The notes below the pieces were generated by a model. It was not told the DNA's origin, searched no databases, and saw only the letters and a program-made list of their open reading frames with translations. The position numbers and the translations under genes were made by a program. From Mycobacterium sp. DL (GTDB taxonomy: Bacteria > Actinomycetota > Actinomycetes > Mycobacteriales > Mycobacteriaceae), in assembly GCF_039729195.1 (NCBI RefSeq), contig NZ_CP155796.1, positions 3,906,001-3,970,000 of the forward strand: a stretch of DNA of 64,000 nt. The letters run 5' to 3'. Positions 36,608 through 47,261 of this stretch are shown here, piece by piece (position 1 is the first letter of the stretch; each line of letters starts with the position of its first letter).

Positions 36608-37888
36608 TCAAGGGCGCAATGCGCTGCCACTTACCCATTTGTCCCAGGGCACAGACCAATCTCCGTTCTGCCACTGTTCCAGAGGTGCGCCGCCAGTATT
36701 GCGGACCTCGACAACATCGCCCACATTGGCGAAGTCGTAGTACCACGCGGCATTCTCAGCGCTCAGATTCAGACAGCCCGCCGAAACGTTGGTGTTTCCC
36801 TGCGCCCACACCGTCGCTTCGCGGTCATGGAGGTAGATGCCGTCGGGACTGATCCGCACTGCGTTCGGGACGCTGATCTTGTACCCCGACGCAGAATCGA
36901 CGGGCAATCCATAAGTCGACGAGTCCATCAGGACGGGATTCTGCTTCTCCATCACCGTGTAAACGCCAGGTTGTGTCCAGAAAGCGATCGTCTTGTCCCC
37001 GACAGTCTGCGTCCCTCCCCGGCCCATCGATGTCGGCATCGTGCGGACCAAACGGCCGTCCTCGTAGACACTGACCTGTTTGGTCGTGTCATCGGCGATC
37101 GCCACACGAGATGGCCCGATCCGGAAACTGACCCGCTTGTCCTGTTCTCCGAATAGTCCACCACCGAGATCGGTGCCGTAGAGATCTGCGTTGACCGTGA
37201 CCTCGGTCCCGGAAGGAAAATACTCGCGGGGCCGCCAGTGCGCCTTGCGATCGTTGACCCACATCCACGAACCCGCTAACTGCGGCGACGTTTTGACCTG
37301 GAGGCGGGATTCGGCCGCAGCACGGTCAGGGATATCCGCGTCGAAAGTTGCCACGATCACCGTTCCGACACCGTAGACGCCTCCGTCTACCAGCGACGCT
37401 CCGTTGGTCATGCCCAGTCTTATCCCGGCCTGGGATTGCGGCGCGACGGTAGAGAACTCCGAAACGGACGTGATGGTGCGGGAGTCGGCCCCCCGGCCGG
37501 TCGCGCTGAGCGTGTAGGACCGTCCGTACCCGAGTGGCTCGGCGGGCTCCCACGCGCGTCCGCCCCTCACCATTCGACCGGCAACGAGCTTGCCCTGTTC
37601 GTTCTGCATACGCACATCGGTCAGGGTGCTGGCAGTCGCGGTCACCTTCACTGCTCCGACGGGTACCACATCGCTCGCGCCTGTTCGGGGGAGAATCTCG
37701 ATTGCAGGAGGCTCGGGCGCGGCCTGCGGCGTCTGCTCAACCTCGAGAGCACCGGGCGCCGCCAGTGCATTCGACAGCCGAGGCTTGAGCGCACTCGTCT
37801 GCGATGCCGTCACCAATACCGCGACAGCCGACAACACGCTCAGCGCAGCTGCCTGTCGGCGTCCAGCCAACTTCTTCATCACAACCAT
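36608..37888 (-). CDS. L,D-transpeptidase (YkuD), copy 3, with SAGC active-site variant
   Basis: A 426-residue enzyme: a signal peptide (AAALSVLSAVAVLVTASQ), two Ig-like domains (about residues 60-260) and a YkuD domain with YLHDREATVWAQGNTNVSAGC. The catalytic Cys is kept but the usual SHGC reads SAGC, so the neighbouring His is replaced by Ala. The long two-domain layout is closest to LdtMt5-type proteins. The start is ATG 37888 or 37879. The operator at 37909-37927 lies immediately upstream. Confidence 0.88.
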   Translation of the reverse strand: MVVMKKLAGRRQAAALSVLSAVAVLVTASQTSALKPRLSNALAAPGALEVEQTPQAAPEPPAIEILPRTGASDVVPVGAVKVTATASTLTDVRMQNEQGKLVAGRMVRGGRAWEPAEPLGYGRSYTLSATGRGADSRTITSVSEFSTVAPQSQAGIRLGMTNGASLVDGGVYGVGTVIVATFDADIPDRAAAESRLQVKTSPQLAGSWMWVNDRKAHWRPREYFPSGTEVTVNADLYGTDLGGGLFGEQDKRVSFRIGPSRVAIADDTTKQVSVYEDGRLVRTMPTSMGRGGTQTVGDKTIAFWTQPGVYTVMEKQNPVLMDSSTYGLPVDSASGYKISVPNAVRISPDGIYLHDREATVWAQGNTNVSAGCLNLSAENAAWYYDFANVGDVVEVRNTGGAPLEQWQNGDWSVPWDKWVSGSALRP

Positions 37889-37908
37889 CCGTCGGATCGC
37901 GCTCTTTC

Positions 37909-37927
37909 TTACGTAGCCACATAGTAG
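37909..37927. promoter_or_regulatory. BlaI-type operator between ldt copy 3 and the ACR3-like gene
   Basis: TTACGTAGCCACATAGTAG on the plus strand; on the minus strand CTACTATGTGGCTACGTAA, nearly the same as the ccdA/ldt site. It may also affect the divergent transporter gene 120 bases away. Confidence 0.72.
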
Positions 37928-38050
37928 TTGGTGGCGCCGCCAACTACCGTTCCGACGGGGCGGGGCGGTAGAAGGGCGGCCCTCAATTTCAACGCGACTG
38001 AGCACCGGCGATAGTGACGTGCGCAGTACTTACGAACTCCGGAAGGCACT

Positions 38051-39031
38051 ATGTCCAACTCGTCTGTCACCGTGACGATGGAACGCCACCAGATCGCCAT
38101 CTACCTCGGCGGGCTCGCTGCCGGCGCCGCCGCGGGACTGGCCTGGCCTGCCGGCGGACCGACCTGGGAAGCGGCGATATATCCGGTATTGGGCGCGCTG
38201 CTCTACGCCACGTTCCTGCAGGTGCCGTTCACCAAACTCACTGCCGCGTTCCGCGACGGCCGATTCCTCGGCGCAGTCTTACTGGTCAACTTCGTCGTCG
38301 TGCCACTGGTGGTCGCTGGACTGACGCTCGTGGTGTCACTGCAGCAGGCGGTGCTACTCGGTGTCCTGCTGACGCTGCTGACTCCATGTATCGACTATGT
38401 AATCGTCTTCAGCGGCCTCGCCGGCGGGGACAGCCAACGCTTGCTAGCCGCTGCGCCGCTGCTGATGCTCGCGCAAATGGCCACACTGCCACTGTTGCTG
38501 TGGCTCTTCGTCGGACCAGAACTCGCCGACATCGTCGAGGTCGGCCCGTTCGTGGAAGCCTTCCTCGTTCTGATCGTGCTCCCGCTCGCGTTGGCCTGGG
38601 CCACCGAAGCCCTGTCCAACCGCCACCGCATCGGGTATGCCATCTCCGCTGCGATGACCACCGCGATGGTGCCGCTCATGACCGCCACCCTGTTCGTGGT
38701 CGTGGCAAGTCAGTTCCCGAAAATCGCCGATCAGAGCGACCAAGTGCTGACGGTCGTACCGATCTACGCCGCATTCCTGGTCATCATGGCCGGTGTTGGA
38801 ATGGTCGCGGCGAAGCTACTCCGCCTCGACTCCCCGCGCTCGCGTGCGTTGATCTTCAGTGGCGCGACACGCAATTCGCTGGTCGTGCTGCCGTTGGCGC
38901 TCGCCCTGCCCGACGCGTACGCGGTCACCGCGATCATCGTCGTCACCCAAACCCTTGTCGAACTCCTCGGAATGATCATCTACGTCCGTCTCATCCCACG
39001 ACTGACACCCGCACTGCCCGACAATGCGTAG
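38051..39031 (+). CDS. ACR3/BASS-like transporter (putative arsenite efflux)
   Basis: A 326-residue membrane protein with about ten helices of the bile-acid/sodium symporter and ACR3 superfamily. LLTLLTPCIDYVIVFSGLAGGD contains the conserved TPC of arsenite permeases, and FSGATRNSLVVLPLALALP matches the family's second motif. It probably exports arsenite or a related oxyanion. No arsenate reductase or ArsR accompanies it, so the arsenic assignment is inferred. It is the last island gene before core sequence. Confidence 0.78.
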   Translation: MSNSSVTVTMERHQIAIYLGGLAAGAAAGLAWPAGGPTWEAAIYPVLGALLYATFLQVPFTKLTAAFRDGRFLGAVLLVNFVVVPLVVAGLTLVVSLQQAVLLGVLLTLLTPCIDYVIVFSGLAGGDSQRLLAAAPLLMLAQMATLPLLLWLFVGPELADIVEVGPFVEAFLVLIVLPLALAWATEALSNRHRIGYAISAAMTTAMVPLMTATLFVVVASQFPKIADQSDQVLTVVPIYAAFLVIMAGVGMVAAKLLRLDSPRSRALIFSGATRNSLVVLPLALALPDAYAVTAIIVVTQTLVELLGMIIYVRLIPRLTPALPDNA

Positions 39032-39166
39032 AACTGCCTCAACACCCCCTGCGCTCGTGGACCGACATCTCGTTGGAGGCAGACGGTGCCTTCATCGATG
39101 CGCTGCTCAGCGACAACGACAAACGGGGTGGCCACGAGGCCTGACCCGACCCTGAGGTCGGCTGGC

Positions 39167-39874
39167 ATGATCGAACTCATGAGCATCGATGCCGTGCACA
39201 CGTCACGCTCGCGGCGACGGTGGCCTGACGTGAGAGCCGGTGCAGTCGGCATCGCGGTCGGCACAGGGCTCGCCCTGGCGCTCGCATCCCCCGCAAACGC
39301 GCGGCCGTCGGATCCCGGCGTGGTGAATTACGCCGTGCTGCCGAAGGGGTCAGTGGGCAACATCGTCGGTGCGCGGATGGGCTTCGAGTGGACCTACTCC
39401 GACCCGTTCCAGTCCTTCTACGTCGACAACCCGGTGTGCAACAACTGGGCCGACATCGGTCTGCCCGAGGTGTACAACGATCCCGACCTGGCGGCGTTCA
39501 ACGGTGCGGTGGCGCAGCAGTCTCCGACCGACATGACGCACTTCGTCAAGCAGGCGGTCGGGGTGTTCGCCACCTCCGAGGCCGCCGACCGGGCCTTTGC
39601 GCGGGTCGTCGACCGGACCGCCGGATGTAGCGGGCAGACCACGGCAATGCACCTGGACAACTTCACCACCCAGGTGTGGACGTTCACCGGCGGGCCGACG
39701 ACCGCGACGGACGCAGACTGGGTCAAGCAGGAGGCCGGCACCGACCGACGGTGCTTCGTCACCACCCGCAAACGTGAGAACGTGCTGCTACAGGCCAAGG
39801 TATGTCAGTCGGGCAACGGCGGTCCTGCCGTCAACGTCCTGGCGGGCGCGATGCAGAACACCCTGGGCCAGTAG
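39167..39874 (+). CDS. Secreted PknH-type sensor-domain protein
   Basis: A 235-residue exported protein. A signal peptide (GAVGIAVGTGLALALASPANA) is followed by a PknH-like extracytoplasmic sensor fold: four Cys residues (NPVCNNW, AGCSG, RRCFVTT, KVCQS) form the two expected disulfides, with FVKQAVGVFATSEAADRAF between. The kinase domain is absent. The start may be ATG 39167 or 39179. It lies directly before the ergothioneine operon and is typical core mycobacterial sequence. Confidence 0.82.
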   Translation: MIELMSIDAVHTSRSRRRWPDVRAGAVGIAVGTGLALALASPANARPSDPGVVNYAVLPKGSVGNIVGARMGFEWTYSDPFQSFYVDNPVCNNWADIGLPEVYNDPDLAAFNGAVAQQSPTDMTHFVKQAVGVFATSEAADRAFARVVDRTAGCSGQTTAMHLDNFTTQVWTFTGGPTTATDADWVKQEAGTDRRCFVTTRKRENVLLQAKVCQSGNGGPAVNVLAGAMQNTLGQ

Positions 39875-40018
39875 TACGCGGCCGCACACAACGCGTAACG
39901 CCCGTCGAATTCGGGCACACGTCATCCACGCGTCATGCGCCGAACGCGAGACTTTGTCGGTGCGCTCTGGACAATAGAAGACGCATCGATCGATCCAGAC
40001 CCGGAGGGAGCGGCGGAG

Positions 40019-41281
40019 ATGGCCCGCACCATGGCATCCGACTGTGTCGCCGATGAACTGACCAGCGCATCCGCCGCTGCCGAACACCTCGTCGCCGGGT
40101 GCCTGATCGACGGTCCGGCGGGCCGGGTCGGCCTCGAGATCGAGGCGCACTGCTACGACCTGGCCGATCCTTCGAGGCGGCCCGGGTGGGACGAGTTGAC
40201 CGCGGCGATCTCCGATCTGCCGCCGCTGCCCGGCGGCAGCCTGGTCACCGTCGAACCCGGCGGTGCGGTCGAACTCTCGGGGCCGCCCATGAGCGATCCG
40301 ACGACGGCGATCTCGGCGATGGCCTCGGACCGGGCAGTGCTGCGCACGGCGTTCAAGCAGGCCGGGCTCGGTGTGGTGTTGCTCGGCGCCGACCCGCTGC
40401 GGCCGTCCGAGCGGGTGAACCCCGGTGCGCGCTATCACGCGATGGAACAGTTCTTCCACGCCAGCCAGACCGGCACCGCGGGTGCGGCGATGATGACCTC
40501 CACCGCGTCGATCCAGGTCAATGTCGAGGCCGGACCGCGGACGATGTGGGCCGACCGGGTTCGGCTGGCGCATGCCCTGGGCCCAACGATGATTGCGATC
40601 TCCGCGAACTCCCCGGTGCTCGGTGGCAGTTTCACCGGCTGGCAGTCGACCCGTCAGCGTGTGTGGAGCCAACTGGACTCGGCTCGGTGCGGGCCGATTC
40701 TGGGTGAGAGCGGGGACGATCCGGCCAGCGACTGGGCGCGCTACGCGTTGCGCGCGCCGGTGATGCTCGTGCACAGTCCCGACCCGGTTCCGGTGGTGGA
40801 ATGGGTGCCGTTCGCGGACTGGGCCGACGGGCGGGTGCTGCTCGGCGACCGAAGGCCGACGATGGCTGACCTGGACTATCACCTGACCACGCTGTTCCCG
40901 CCGGTGCGACCACGCGGATTCCTGGAGGTGCGCTACCTCGACAGCGTGCCGGACGCGATCTGGCCCGCAGTGGTGTTCACCCTGGCCACCCTGCTGGACG
41001 ATCCGGGAGCCTCCGATACCGCGGCCGAGGCCACCGAATCAGTGGCCACCGCATGGGACCGGGCCGCGCAGGTCGGCCTCCGGGACCGGCGACTGCACGC
41101 AGCCGCGCTGCGGTGTGTGCAGGCGGCCGCCGAGCGCGCGCCAGGCGACCTCGAGGAATCGATGGGGCTGCTGATGCGTTCGGTCGAACAGGGCCGCAGC
41201 CCGGCCGACGACTTCGCCGACCGCGCGGTCCGGTACGGGATCGCCGGCGCGGTCACCCAACTGGCACAAGGGGAGCTGTGA
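40019..41281 (+). CDS. egtA: Ergothioneine biosynthesis glutamate-cysteine ligase EgtA
   Basis: A 420-residue ATP-dependent ligase of the GCS2 family that forms gamma-glutamylcysteine, the sulfur donor used by EgtB. Typical segments are [14 protein letters not shown] near the N-terminus and [14 protein letters not shown] in the active-site sheet, with a C-terminal helical half. I chose ATG 40019 because GGAGGGAGCGG lies upstream and the length then matches known EgtA. It is the first gene of egtABCDE; its stop overlaps the egtB GTG (GTGA). Confidence 0.92.
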   Translation: MARTMASDCVADELTSASAAAEHLVAGCLIDGPAGRVGLEIEAHCYDLADPSRRPGWDELTAAISDLPPLPGGSLVTVEPGGAVELSGPPMSDPTTAISAMASDRAVLRTAFKQAGLGVVLLGADPLRPSERVNPGARYHAMEQFFHASQTGTAGAAMMTSTASIQVNVEAGPRTMWADRVRLAHALGPTMIAISANSPVLGGSFTGWQSTRQRVWSQLDSARCGPILGESGDDPASDWARYALRAPVMLVHSPDPVPVVEWVPFADWADGRVLLGDRRPTMADLDYHLTTLFPPVRPRGFLEVRYLDSVPDAIWPAVVFTLATLLDDPGASDTAAEATESVATAWDRAAQVGLRDRRLHAAALRCVQAAAERAPGDLEESMGLLMRSVEQGRSPADDFADRAVRYGIAGAVTQLAQGEL

Positions 41282-42567
41282 CGTCACGCGAGATGCTCGC
41301 CGACGAACTGGCCGCGGCGAGGAACCGCACGCTGCGGCTCGTCGACTTCGACGACGACGAGGTGCACCGCCAGTACGACCCGCTGATGAGCCCGCTGGTC
41401 TGGGATCTGGCGCATATCGGCCAGCAGGAGGAGTTCTGGCTTCTCCGTGGCGGCGACCCGAACCGGCCCGGCCTGCTGTCACGACAGGTCGATCAGCTCT
41501 ACGACGCATTCACGCACTCCCGGGCGAGCAGGGTCGGCCTGCCGCTGCTGCCTCCCGCCGATGCCCGTGCGTACTGCGCCACCGTGCGTGGCAGGATCCT
41601 CGACGCGCTGGACACGCTGCCCGACGGACACCCCGACGCATTCACCTTCGGGATGGTGGTCAGCCACGAGAACCAACACGACGAGACGATGCTGCAGGCG
41701 CTGAACCTACGGACCGGTGCGCCGCTGCTGGACCGGGGCAGTGTGTTGCCCGCGGGACGCGCCGGAGTGGCCGGGACGTCGGTGTTGATCCCAGCCGGTG
41801 AGTTCGTTCTCGGGGTCGACGCCGCGGCGGAACCGTTCTCGCTGGACAACGAACGTCCCGCCCACGCCGTCGATGTCGCCGCCTTCCGCATCGGCCGGGT
41901 GCCGGTGACCAACGCCGAGTGGCAGCAGTTCATCGACGGCGACGGGTACCGGGAGAGCCGCTGGTGGTCTGAAGCGGGCTGGGCCCACCGGCAGCAGGCC
42001 GGTCTGACGGCTCCGCTGTTCTGGAACGGTGACGGCAGCCGCACCCGGTTCGGCCACGTGGAGGACATCCCGGGCGACGAACCCGTTCAGCACGTCACCT
42101 TCTTCGAGGCGCAGGCCTACGCGGCCTGGGCGGGTGCGCGGCTGCCCACCGAGATCGAATGGGAGAAAGCCTGTGCCTGGGATCCGGATTCCCGGTCCCG
42201 GCGTCGATACCCTTGGGGCGCGGCACAACCCACCGCTGAGCTGGCCAACCTGGGGGGCGACGCGCTCCGTCCGGCACCTGTCGGCGCCTACCCCGCGGGT
42301 GCGTCGGCGTACGGGGCCGAGCAGATGTTGGGTGATGTGTGGGAGTGGACGACCTCGCCGCTGCGGCCGTGGCCGGGCTTCACCCCGATGGTCTACGACC
42401 GGTACTCCGAACCGTTCTTCGACGGCGTCGGCTCCGGTGACTACCGGGTGCTGCGCGGGGGATCCTGGGCGGTGGCGGCGGGCATCCTGCGCCCCAGCTT
42501 CCGCAACTGGGATCACCCCATCCGCAGGCAGATCTTCTCGGGCGTGCGGTTGGCGTGGGATGTGTAG
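41278..42567 (+). CDS. egtB: Hercynylcysteine sulfoxide synthase EgtB
   Basis: A 429-residue non-haem iron enzyme that joins hercynine and gamma-glutamylcysteine with oxygen. The N-terminal DinB-like domain holds the three-His iron site ([13 protein letters not shown] and [12 protein letters not shown], the HxxxHxE motif). The C-terminal formylglycine-generating-enzyme fold has [15 protein letters not shown] and VWEWTTSP. It starts at a GTG overlapping the egtA stop and overlaps egtC by a few bases. Confidence 0.95.
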   Translation: MTSREMLADELAAARNRTLRLVDFDDDEVHRQYDPLMSPLVWDLAHIGQQEEFWLLRGGDPNRPGLLSRQVDQLYDAFTHSRASRVGLPLLPPADARAYCATVRGRILDALDTLPDGHPDAFTFGMVVSHENQHDETMLQALNLRTGAPLLDRGSVLPAGRAGVAGTSVLIPAGEFVLGVDAAAEPFSLDNERPAHAVDVAAFRIGRVPVTNAEWQQFIDGDGYRESRWWSEAGWAHRQQAGLTAPLFWNGDGSRTRFGHVEDIPGDEPVQHVTFFEAQAYAAWAGARLPTEIEWEKACAWDPDSRSRRRYPWGAAQPTAELANLGGDALRPAPVGAYPAGASAYGAEQMLGDVWEWTTSPLRPWPGFTPMVYDRYSEPFFDGVGSGDYRVLRGGSWAVAAGILRPSFRNWDHPIRRQIFSGVRLAWDV

Positions 42568-43249
42568 ACACCTGGCCTGGCTCGGTGCGCCGGTGTCGGT
42601 GGCGTCGCTGATCCTCGACCCACCGTCGGGCCTGCTGGTCCAGTCCTATGCACCCCGTCGCCAGAAGCACGGTCTGATGAATGCCGACGGTTGGGGCATC
42701 GGCTTTTTCGACAGCGAAGTGCCGCGACGCTGGCGTAGCGCGACACCGCTGTGGGGTGACGCGTCCTTCGCCTCTGTCGCACCGGCGTTGGTCAGCGGGT
42801 GTGTGGTGGCGGCAGTGCGATCCGCGAGCGTCGGCATGTCGATCGAGCCGTCGGCCTCGGCGCCGTTCACCGACGGAACCTGGCTGCTGTCGCACAACGG
42901 GATCGTCGACCGCGCAGTGTTGCCCGCGACGCGGCAGGCCGAATCCACCAACGACAGTGCCCTGCTCGCGGCCCTCATCTTCGACCGCGGCGTGGACCGC
43001 CTCGCCGACACCATCGCCGGGGTTGCGGCCGACGACCCGAATGCCCGGCTGAACATCTTGGCCGCCAACGGTTCTCGACTCGTCGCCACCACGTGGGGAG
43101 ACACCCTGTCGGTGCTGCGCCGAGACGACGGCGTGGTGCTGGCCAGCGAACCCTACGACGACGACCCAGCCTGGCAGGAGATCCCCGACCGCCACCTCGT
43201 GGAGGTCATCAACGAGCGTGTGCAGCTGACCCCGCTGAAAGGATCGTGA
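42560..43249 (+). CDS. egtC: Ergothioneine biosynthesis amidohydrolase EgtC
   Basis: A 229-residue class II glutamine-amidotransferase-like Ntn hydrolase that removes the gamma-glutamyl group from hercynyl-gamma-glutamylcysteine sulfoxide. The catalytic Cys is residue 2 (MCRHLAWLG), and [10 protein letters not shown] and [10 protein letters not shown] are family motifs. It starts inside the end of egtB and its stop overlaps the egtD start (TGATG). Confidence 0.94.
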   Translation: MCRHLAWLGAPVSVASLILDPPSGLLVQSYAPRRQKHGLMNADGWGIGFFDSEVPRRWRSATPLWGDASFASVAPALVSGCVVAAVRSASVGMSIEPSASAPFTDGTWLLSHNGIVDRAVLPATRQAESTNDSALLAALIFDRGVDRLADTIAGVAADDPNARLNILAANGSRLVATTWGDTLSVLRRDDGVVLASEPYDDDPAWQEIPDRHLVEVINERVQLTPLKGS

Positions 43250-44214
43250 TGACGTTCTCACTGGCCAACTACCTGGCCGCCGACGCCGCCGAGGAAGCGC
43301 TTCGCCGCGATGTCCGCGATGGCCTGGCACAGTCTCCGAAGTCGTTGCCACCCAAGTGGTTCTACGACTCCGTCGGCAGTGACCTGTTCGACCAGATCAC
43401 CCGCCTTCCCGAGTACTACCCGACCCGTGCCGAGGCGCAGATCCTCGGGGCGCGTGCCGCGGAGATCGCGGCTGCCTCCGGCGCCGACACGCTCGTGGAG
43501 CTGGGCAGTGGCACCTCGGAGAAGACCCGGATGTTGCTCGACGCACTGCGCGACCGGGAATCGTTGCGCAGGTTCGTGCCGTTCGACGTCGACGCCAGCG
43601 TGCTGACCGCCGCAGGGGCGGCCATCGAGCAGGAGTACCCCGGTGTCGAGATCACCGCGGTCTGCGGCGATTTCGAAGAGCACCTGGGCAAGATCCCTTC
43701 CGAGGGCCGGCGCCTGGTTGCATTCCTGGGATCGACGATCGGCAACCTGACTCCCGGGCCGCGCGCCGACTTCCTGTCCTCGGTGGCCGACATGCTTCAA
43801 CCCGGCGACTCGTTGCTGCTGGGCACCGACCTGATCAAGGACACCGACCGGCTGATCCGCGCCTACGACGACAGCGCGGGGGTGACGGCGCAGTTCAACC
43901 GCAACGTGCTGTCGGTGGTGAACCGGGAACTCGACGCCGACTTCGATGTCACCGCATTTGCGCATGTGGCCCGGTTCAACGCTGCCGAGGAGCGCATCGA
44001 GATGTGGCTGAGGTCGACGCGCGCCCAACGTGTCCGCATCGCCGCTCTGGACCTCGAGGTCGACTTCGCCGACGGCGAGGAGATGCTCACCGAGGTGTCG
44101 TGCAAATTCCGCCGCTCGGGTGTCGACGCCGAGTTGGCCGCCGCCGGGCTACGCCGCACCCACTGGTGGACCGACGAGCCCGGCGACTTCGGACTGTCGC
44201 TGTCGGTCAAATGA
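43249..44214 (+). CDS. egtD: Histidine N-alpha-methyltransferase EgtD
   Basis: A 321-residue SAM-dependent enzyme that trimethylates histidine to hercynine. The SAM site is [18 protein letters not shown], with a family segment [14 protein letters not shown]. It is coupled to egtC upstream and egtE downstream by overlapping start/stop codons. Confidence 0.95.
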   Translation: MTFSLANYLAADAAEEALRRDVRDGLAQSPKSLPPKWFYDSVGSDLFDQITRLPEYYPTRAEAQILGARAAEIAAASGADTLVELGSGTSEKTRMLLDALRDRESLRRFVPFDVDASVLTAAGAAIEQEYPGVEITAVCGDFEEHLGKIPSEGRRLVAFLGSTIGNLTPGPRADFLSSVADMLQPGDSLLLGTDLIKDTDRLIRAYDDSAGVTAQFNRNVLSVVNRELDADFDVTAFAHVARFNAAEERIEMWLRSTRAQRVRIAALDLEVDFADGEEMLTEVSCKFRRSGVDAELAAAGLRRTHWWTDEPGDFGLSLSVK

Positions 44215-45308
44215 CTCCGGCCGCAGACCGCACGCTCGCCGAGAACTGGCGCGCGGCAAGGCCGCCCGTCGCCGGGGTGCACTTCGACAGCGCAGCCTGC
44301 TCGCGCCAGAGCTTCGCGGTGATCGACGCCGCCGCCCAGCACGCCCGTCATGAGGCCGAGGTCGGCGGATACGTCGCCGCCGAGGCCGCCGCCCCCGCCC
44401 TCGATGCGGGTCATGCCGCGGTCCGGGCGCTGACCGGGATGCGCGACGCCGACGTCGTCCTCACCACCGGTGCCAACCACGCACTCGACATCCTGCTCGG
44501 CGAGTGGACCGGGGAACGCACGCTGGCGTGCCTGCCGGGGGAGTTCGGTCCCAGCCTGATGAGCATGCAGCGTCACGGCTTCGAGATCCGCGAGCTTCCG
44601 GTCGACGGATTCGGCCGTCTCGACCTCGACGCGGTCGGTGCGTTCCTGTCGTCGAATCCGCCTGCGCTGGTGCACTTCACCGTGCTGGCCAGCCACACCG
44701 GGATCGTACAACCCGCACGTGAGATGGCCTCGGCGTGCCGGGCACACGACATCACGCTGATCGTCGACGCGGCCCAGGGTTTCGCCCATCTGGACTGCAC
44801 CGGCATCGGTGCCGACGTGCTGTACACCACGTCGCGCAAGTGGACGGCCGGCCCGCGGGGCGTCGGCATGCTGGCGACCCGCCCCGGTTGGTTCTCCCAG
44901 GCCACGATGGAGCGGTTGAGTCACGCGGAGAAGAACATCGGGCTGCACGTCGCGCTGTCGGTTGCCCTCGGTGAGCATGTCGCGGCGGGGCCACAGGAGA
45001 TTCAGGCCAGGCTGCGCGAGGTCGGTGCTGTCACCCGCGGCGCGCTCGGGCAGGCCACCGGGTGGCGTGTCGTCGAGCCCGACGACGAACCCAGCGCCAT
45101 CACGACTCTGCAGCCGCCCGACGGGGTCGACCCGATGGAGGTGCGGGCGCGGTTGATCGCCGAGCACTCCATCGTCACGACGTTCCTCGGTCTGGAACGT
45201 GCGCCGCGGGAGATGACTCGACCGGCGCTGCGGGTGTCGCCGCACGTCGACGTCACCGATGCCGACCTCGAGACACTCGTCGAGGCGCTGGCCGCGGTTA
45301 CGCGCTGA
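44211..45308 (+). CDS. egtE: PLP-dependent hercynylcysteine sulfoxide lyase EgtE
   Basis: A 365-residue fold-type I PLP enzyme, last step of ergothioneine synthesis. The cofactor Lys lies in [13 protein letters not shown] and the preceding Asp in [13 protein letters not shown]. Its ATG overlaps the egtD stop (ATGA). Its 3' end overlaps the convergent P450 gene by 11 bases. Confidence 0.93.
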   Translation: MTPAADRTLAENWRAARPPVAGVHFDSAACSRQSFAVIDAAAQHARHEAEVGGYVAAEAAAPALDAGHAAVRALTGMRDADVVLTTGANHALDILLGEWTGERTLACLPGEFGPSLMSMQRHGFEIRELPVDGFGRLDLDAVGAFLSSNPPALVHFTVLASHTGIVQPAREMASACRAHDITLIVDAAQGFAHLDCTGIGADVLYTTSRKWTAGPRGVGMLATRPGWFSQATMERLSHAEKNIGLHVALSVALGEHVAAGPQEIQARLREVGAVTRGALGQATGWRVVEPDDEPSAITTLQPPDGVDPMEVRARLIAEHSIVTTFLGLERAPREMTRPALRVSPHVDVTDADLETLVEALAAVTR

Positions 45309-46491
45309 CCGTCGTCGTTGCCAACCGCACCGGCATCTGCTTGACCCCGGGCACCATCGTCGCCTGCATCCGGACGACCGCACCGTCGAGTTCGATGTGC
45401 TCGAAGCGGGCCAGCAGTTCCTCGAACAGCACCCGCGCTTCCAGGCGGGCCAGCTGCGCACCCAGGCAGGAATGCTCACCACACCCGAATGCCAAGTGCG
45501 GGTTCGGGTTCCGGGTGATGTCGAGCTGCTCGGCGGTGGGTCCGAAGATCTCCTCATCGCGGTTGGCCGAACCGTAGAGCATGGTGAGGAATTGGCCCTC
45601 GCGGATCAGCTGTCCGCGAATCTCGACATCCTGGGTGGCGCATCGGGACATGTTGGCAACCGGCGTGGTGAAGCGGAGCAACTCCTCGACCGCCGACGGC
45701 ATGAGTTCGGGATCCTCCCGCAGCAGCCGGAACTGCTCGGGATTGTTGATGAGCGCCAGCGTGCCCAGAGCGATGAGGTTGCGGGTCGTCTCGTTGCCGG
45801 CGACCAGCAGCAGCAGGCAGAACTGGAGTAGGTCCTGATCGGTCAGCCGTTCACCGTCTACCTCGGCGGCGACCAGCACCGACAGCAGATCGTCGGCGTG
45901 GCCGAGGGCACCGCTGCGGCGCAGCGAGATCAGCTCCTGGAAGTATTCGTAGAGCTGGCCCAGCGCGGTGAAGGTGTCCAGTTCGACGTCGGGGTCGTCC
46001 ATCCCCACCGTCGCATCCGACCACGTCCGGAACTGCTCCCAGTCCTGGTCGGGAGCACCGAGCAACTCGGCGATCATCCGCGTCGGCAGTGGTGCGGCGA
46101 TCTGTTCGGCGAACTCGGCGCCGGCGTCCGGATCGATGCTGTCCAGTGCGGCCCGGGCGAACGTGCGCAGCTTGGGTTCCAGGATCGCCACCTGGCGGCG
46201 GGTGAACCCGGTGTTGATCAGCTTGCGCAGCTGCCGGTGCCGCGGCGGGTCGGTGAAGATCAGGCTGCCGTCGAGCACCGGGTTGCCGATCGCCGGGTCG
46301 GGGACGGTGATGCCCTTGGCCGAGGAGAACAGTGCCGGGTTGGTCGAGACGTATCGGATGTCCTCGTACTTCAGCAGCCCCCAGAAACCGGCCTCGGCGT
46401 TCCAGCACACCGGTTCGGTGGCACGCAGTTCCCGGTAGGCGGGGTACGGGTCGCCTGCGTAGAACGCGGGGGAGTGCAGGGGCTGGGCCAT
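45298..46491 (-). CDS. Cytochrome P450
   Basis: A 397-residue monooxygenase. The I-helix oxygen-binding motif is AGNETTRN, the K-helix ExxR is EELLR, and the haem loop is [17 protein letters not shown] precedes ATG 46491. It lies 14 bases after a TetR regulator and is probably cotranscribed with and controlled by it. The substrate is unknown; the sequence resembles CYP families that act on sterols or lipids in mycobacteria. Confidence 0.93.
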   Translation of the reverse strand: MAQPLHSPAFYAGDPYPAYRELRATEPVCWNAEAGFWGLLKYEDIRYVSTNPALFSSAKGITVPDPAIGNPVLDGSLIFTDPPRHRQLRKLINTGFTRRQVAILEPKLRTFARAALDSIDPDAGAEFAEQIAAPLPTRMIAELLGAPDQDWEQFRTWSDATVGMDDPDVELDTFTALGQLYEYFQELISLRRSGALGHADDLLSVLVAAEVDGERLTDQDLLQFCLLLLVAGNETTRNLIALGTLALINNPEQFRLLREDPELMPSAVEELLRFTTPVANMSRCATQDVEIRGQLIREGQFLTMLYGSANRDEEIFGPTAEQLDITRNPNPHLAFGCGEHSCLGAQLARLEARVLFEELLARFEHIELDGAVVRMQATMVPGVKQMPVRLATTTVSA

Positions 46492-46505
46492 CAGATCTCC
46501 TTCGG

Positions 46506-47084
46506 TCAGGTCGGTGGTGGTGGTGCCGAACAGTGGTGCAGGCCGGCCAGGATGACTCGCAGGCCGTGTTCGAAGAGCAGCTGGGCATCGCCCGCTCCGG
46601 TGCGTCGCAGGTGGTGCTCCAGCTGCACCGAGCCGAGGAGATGGATGTAGAGGACCGCGTGCGCGGAATCCACATCGTCTGGCGGCCAACCTGATTCGGC
46701 CAGGATCTGCTTGGCGGTGTGATTCATGGCGTGGGCTGCGCCGATCATCGGGCGTTGCTGGATCAGTGCGGCGATGCCCGGGACGGCGACCATCGCGCGC
46801 CAGGCGTTGCCGTAGATCTCGGTGATCCGGTCCTCCCAGTCGCCGTCCACGGGGATCTCGATGCTCTCGAGGACCGAGTCGGTGAGCAGGTCGAGCATCG
46901 CGGCCTTGTCCTTGACGTGGTAGTAGACCGACGACGCCGATGTCCCTGCCTCCGCGGCGAGGTTGCGCATCGTGACGTTCTCGACGCCGACCCGGCGCGC
47001 GAGCTCCAGCAGGTGTTTGACCAGGTGTTCGCGGTCGAGCGCGCCGTAGGGCAGGACCGAGGTGGTGCGTCGGGTCCGTGCCAT
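46506..47084 (-). CDS. TetR family regulator of the P450 operon
   Basis: A 192-residue regulator with the N-terminal HTH NVTMRNLAAEAGTSASSVYYHVKDKAAMLDLL and a C-terminal TetR_C-type ligand domain. ATG 47084 begins MARTRRTTS. A large dyad at 47099-47128 lies right upstream, so the gene is autoregulated and the P450 follows it. Confidence 0.9.
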   Translation of the reverse strand: MARTRRTTSVLPYGALDREHLVKHLLELARRVGVENVTMRNLAAEAGTSASSVYYHVKDKAAMLDLLTDSVLESIEIPVDGDWEDRITEIYGNAWRAMVAVPGIAALIQQRPMIGAAHAMNHTAKQILAESGWPPDDVDSAHAVLYIHLLGSVQLEHHLRRTGAGDAQLLFEHGLRVILAGLHHCSAPPPPT

Positions 47085-47098
47085 GCCCCTCACCCTTC

Positions 47099-47128
47099 TG
47101 AACAACGTTCGGATTCGAACAGTGTTCA
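47099..47128. promoter_or_regulatory. TetR operator
   Basis: TGAACAACGTTCG and CGAACAGTGTTCA are near-perfect reverse complements (11 of 13) separated by GATT. The site is 15 bases upstream of the TetR gene start. Confidence 0.85.
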
Positions 47129-47261
47129 GATCAGATCATCCGAAAGCTCCTCGGTCAAGAGGGGGCAGCGTCCATTCCGCGAGCGCGCGTGTCTGCACAG
47201 CGGCGCGCCGCAAATGGTGTGCAGGAGCGCGCGCTTGTCGCGGCCGAACGATCCGAAACTG

